DNA of 64,000 bases. Origin: JANQQN01 sp964519665 (GTDB lineage Bacteria > Myxococcota > Kuafuiibacteriia > Kuafuiibacteriales > Kuafuiibacteriaceae). Positions 62,471 to 64,000 of the stretch are shown piece by piece (positions within the stretch are counted from its first letter, which is position 1; each line of letters starts with the position of its first letter). The stretch is from positions 5,878 through 69,877 of the forward strand of contig CAZFIV010000027.1 in the NCBI GenBank assembly GCA_964519665.1, written 5' to 3'. The notes beneath the pieces are model-generated. The model made no database searches, was not told the DNA's origin, and saw nothing but the letters and a program-made list of their open reading frames with translations. Position numbers and translations under genes: made by a program.

Positions 62471-62483
62471 ACGAGCGGGCCCC

Positions 62484-63953
62484 ATGCCTGATAACAAGTG
62501 GCCTCGAAGACTGGCCGTCAGCGGGGCCCTCGTCACCCTGTTGAGCGCCGGTCCGGCGTTCGCCGCCGAACCCGATCTGAAGTCGTTCCAAGTTGCCCTC
62601 GATACCGTGTGGGTGGTCCTCGCGGGGATCTTGGTTTTCTTCATGAATGCGGGCTTCGCCCTGTTGGAGTCCGGGCTGTGCCGGGCCAAGAACGCCGTTA
62701 ACATCCTGGCCAAGAACTTCACGGTGGCCGCGTTCGCTGGTTTGGCGTTTTTCCTGTTTGGCTTCGGCCTGATGTTCGCGGACGGCAACGCCTTTGCGGG
62801 CTGGGGGGGCTTCATGTTGGCCGGCGCCGACAACTCTCCTCTCATGGACCCGGAATACGAAGGCATCTTCACCTCGCTCAGCTGGGCAGGAGTACCTCTA
62901 GAAGCAAAATTCTTTTTCCAGGCCTGCTTCGCGATGGCCGCGGCGTCGATCGTCTCCGGCGCGGTCGCCGAGCGCATCAAGTTCCACGCGTATGTGATCT
63001 TCAGCCTCATCCTGGTGGCCCTTATCTACAGCGTCACCGGACACTGGATCTGGGGCGGTGGTTGGCTTTCGGGCGCCGGGTTTTGGGACTTCGCGGGCTC
63101 GACCGCGGTCCACTCGGTCGGCGGATGGGCGGCGCTGGTGGGCGCCGTCCTCCTCGGCCCTCGGCTCGGCAAGTACAGCCCCGACGGGCGGCCTCGGGCG
63201 ATTCCCGGCCACTCGATGGCGTTGGCGACCACCGGGGGCTTCGTTCTGTGGCTCGGCTGGTTCGGCTTCAACGCCGGCTCGACGATGGCCGCCAGCCCGG
63301 CCGCCATCGCCCATGTGGCCACCACGACCTTGCTGGCGTCGCTGGCGGGCATCGCGGGGTCGTTCTTGGCCGCCTACTGGCGGACCAAGTCCTTCGACCT
63401 CAGCATGATGATCAACGGCTGCCTGGCCGGTCTCGTCGGCATCACCGCGCCGTGCGCGTTTGTTTCGCCGGGCTCGTCGGTCCTGATCGGCTTCACGGCC
63501 GGCGCGCTGGTCGTGATGTCCGTCGGGCTGATCGACCGCATTCGGATCGACGACCCCGTGGGGGCGATCAGCGTCCACCTGGTGTGTGGTATTTGGGGGA
63601 CGCTCGCAGTGGGTCTGTTCGCCCAGGCCAAGTACGACGATAACGTCGGCGACGGCGTCTTGATGGGCGGCTCGGCGTCCCTTCTCGGGGCCCAAGCCTT
63701 GGGCGTGGTGGCCGTTGGCGCGTTCGTCGTCGCGACCTCGTTCGCCGCGTGGAAGCTCGTCGATCTGATGGTCGGCCTCCGGGTCGACGAAGAAGAAGAG
63801 ATGATCGGCCTCGACCTCGCGGAGATGCGCATGCGGGCCTACCCCGCCGATACGACCCTCGGAAGCTCGTCCACCTCGGGTTCGGAGCCGACCAAGCGGA
63901 CGGGAGCGCACGACGAGGTCGAGCCGCTCGAGACGGCTGAAGCCTCCGGCTAG
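62484..63953 (+). CDS. amtB: Ammonium transporter AmtB
   Basis: A 489-residue Amt/Mep/Rh family channel for ammonium in the inner membrane. An N-terminal signal-like segment (AVSGALVTLLSAGPAFAAE) precedes 11 predicted helices. Family motifs are FFMNAGFALLESGLCRAKN, AMAAASIVSGAVAERIKF, GGWLSGAGFWDFAGSTAVHSVGGWAALVGAVLLGPRLG (pore His region), GWFGFNAGS and GLVGITAPCAFVSPGSSVLIG. A charged C-terminal tail of about 60 residues may bind PII. No ribosome site is seen before ATG 62484. It diverges from the NifA-type activator, which probably controls it. Confidence 0.95.
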   Translation: MPDNKWPRRLAVSGALVTLLSAGPAFAAEPDLKSFQVALDTVWVVLAGILVFFMNAGFALLESGLCRAKNAVNILAKNFTVAAFAGLAFFLFGFGLMFADGNAFAGWGGFMLAGADNSPLMDPEYEGIFTSLSWAGVPLEAKFFFQACFAMAAASIVSGAVAERIKFHAYVIFSLILVALIYSVTGHWIWGGGWLSGAGFWDFAGSTAVHSVGGWAALVGAVLLGPRLGKYSPDGRPRAIPGHSMALATTGGFVLWLGWFGFNAGSTMAASPAAIAHVATTTLLASLAGIAGSFLAAYWRTKSFDLSMMINGCLAGLVGITAPCAFVSPGSSVLIGFTAGALVVMSVGLIDRIRIDDPVGAISVHLVCGIWGTLAVGLFAQAKYDDNVGDGVLMGGSASLLGAQALGVVAVGAFVVATSFAAWKLVDLMVGLRVDEEEEMIGLDLAEMRMRAYPADTTLGSSSTSGSEPTKRTGAHDEVEPLETAEASG

Positions 63954-64000
63954 GAGACTTGCTCCGAGCGAAGCGTGACAAAGAAGCGGACTTTGGGCGC
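63954..64000. other. Window end after amtB
   Basis: Forty-seven bases with no gene start, hairpin or other signal that I can recognise. Confidence 0.4.

Overview
The window is a GC-rich, densely coded bacterial chromosome segment with very short intergenic gaps, many 4-base ATGA gene overlaps and frequent GTG starts. Ser/Thr kinase, FHA, hybrid histidine kinase, NifA-type activator, Ku/LigD and DUF5916 outer-membrane genes together suggest a Myxococcota-like (former deltaproteobacterial) organism. That assignment is inference from gene content only. There is no rRNA operon, insertion sequence or CRISPR array. One 100-base run of N (36337-36436) is an assembly gap inside a tandem repeat.

The most unusual part is a compact unit at about 2858-6236. 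It has a sigma70-like promoter, a small ORF with a strong Shine-Dalgarno, a predicted three-way-junction RNA, a tRNA-like element without a recognisable anticodon arm, tRNA-Lys(TTT), tRNA-Asp(GTC), a second small ORF, tRNA-Trp(CCA), another predicted three-way-junction RNA, tRNA-Glu(TTC), a tRNA-Leu(CAG) with a short variable loop, an HNH endonuclease gene, a compact Ro60/TROVE protein gene, and a strong intrinsic terminator. Bacterial Ro60 proteins bind Y RNAs that mimic tRNAs, so a Ro60 homologue co-oriented with an array of divergent tRNAs and structured RNAs is the best candidate here for an undescribed RNA-based system. A nucleotide-binding-domain-only Hsp70 follows the terminator.

Layout. 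1-2.6 kb: DUF1285-like protein, M19 dipeptidase, inositol-monophosphatase-family enzyme. 2.6-7.5 kb: tRNA array, HNH, Ro60, Hsp70. 7.5-11.3 kb: minus-strand cluster of two envelope proteins, an ECF sigma factor, a putative anti-sigma factor and a hypothetical. 11.3-19.4 kb: three-subunit proton-translocating transhydrogenase, quinone oxidoreductase, endonuclease III, CoA-binding protein, ChaN-like lipoprotein, HAD hydrolase, cereblon-like CULT protein. 19.7-26.3 kb: EF-G paralogue, MtaB, HDAC fusion protein, DnaJ. 26.4-35.3 kb: glycerolipid acyltransferase coupled to a GpsA-like protein, Uma2-like protein, hybrid kinase, threonine dehydratase, Ser/Thr kinase, membrane protein. 35.4-41.6 kb: SRPBCC protein with a histone H1-like tail coupled to a methyltransferase, FAD protein plus methyltransferase, second hybrid kinase. 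41.7-50.8 kb: HTH-TPR/Ku opposite LigD, two REC-GGDEF-EAL proteins (one intact, one degenerate), esterase, DUF1232 protein. 50.8-64 kb: ABC-F ATPase, a repeat protein, DUF5916 outer-membrane protein, FHA membrane protein, PEP carboxykinase, TlpA-like thioredoxin, NifA-type activator divergent from amtB.

Functions that appear to work together: transhydrogenase (NADPH supply); acyltransferase with GpsA-like protein (phosphatidic acid synthesis); Ku with LigD (non-homologous end joining); sigma with anti-sigma factor (envelope signalling); NifA-type activator with AmtB (nitrogen response); and the tRNA/HNH/Ro60 unit (RNA quality control, tRNA supply or defence, unresolved).
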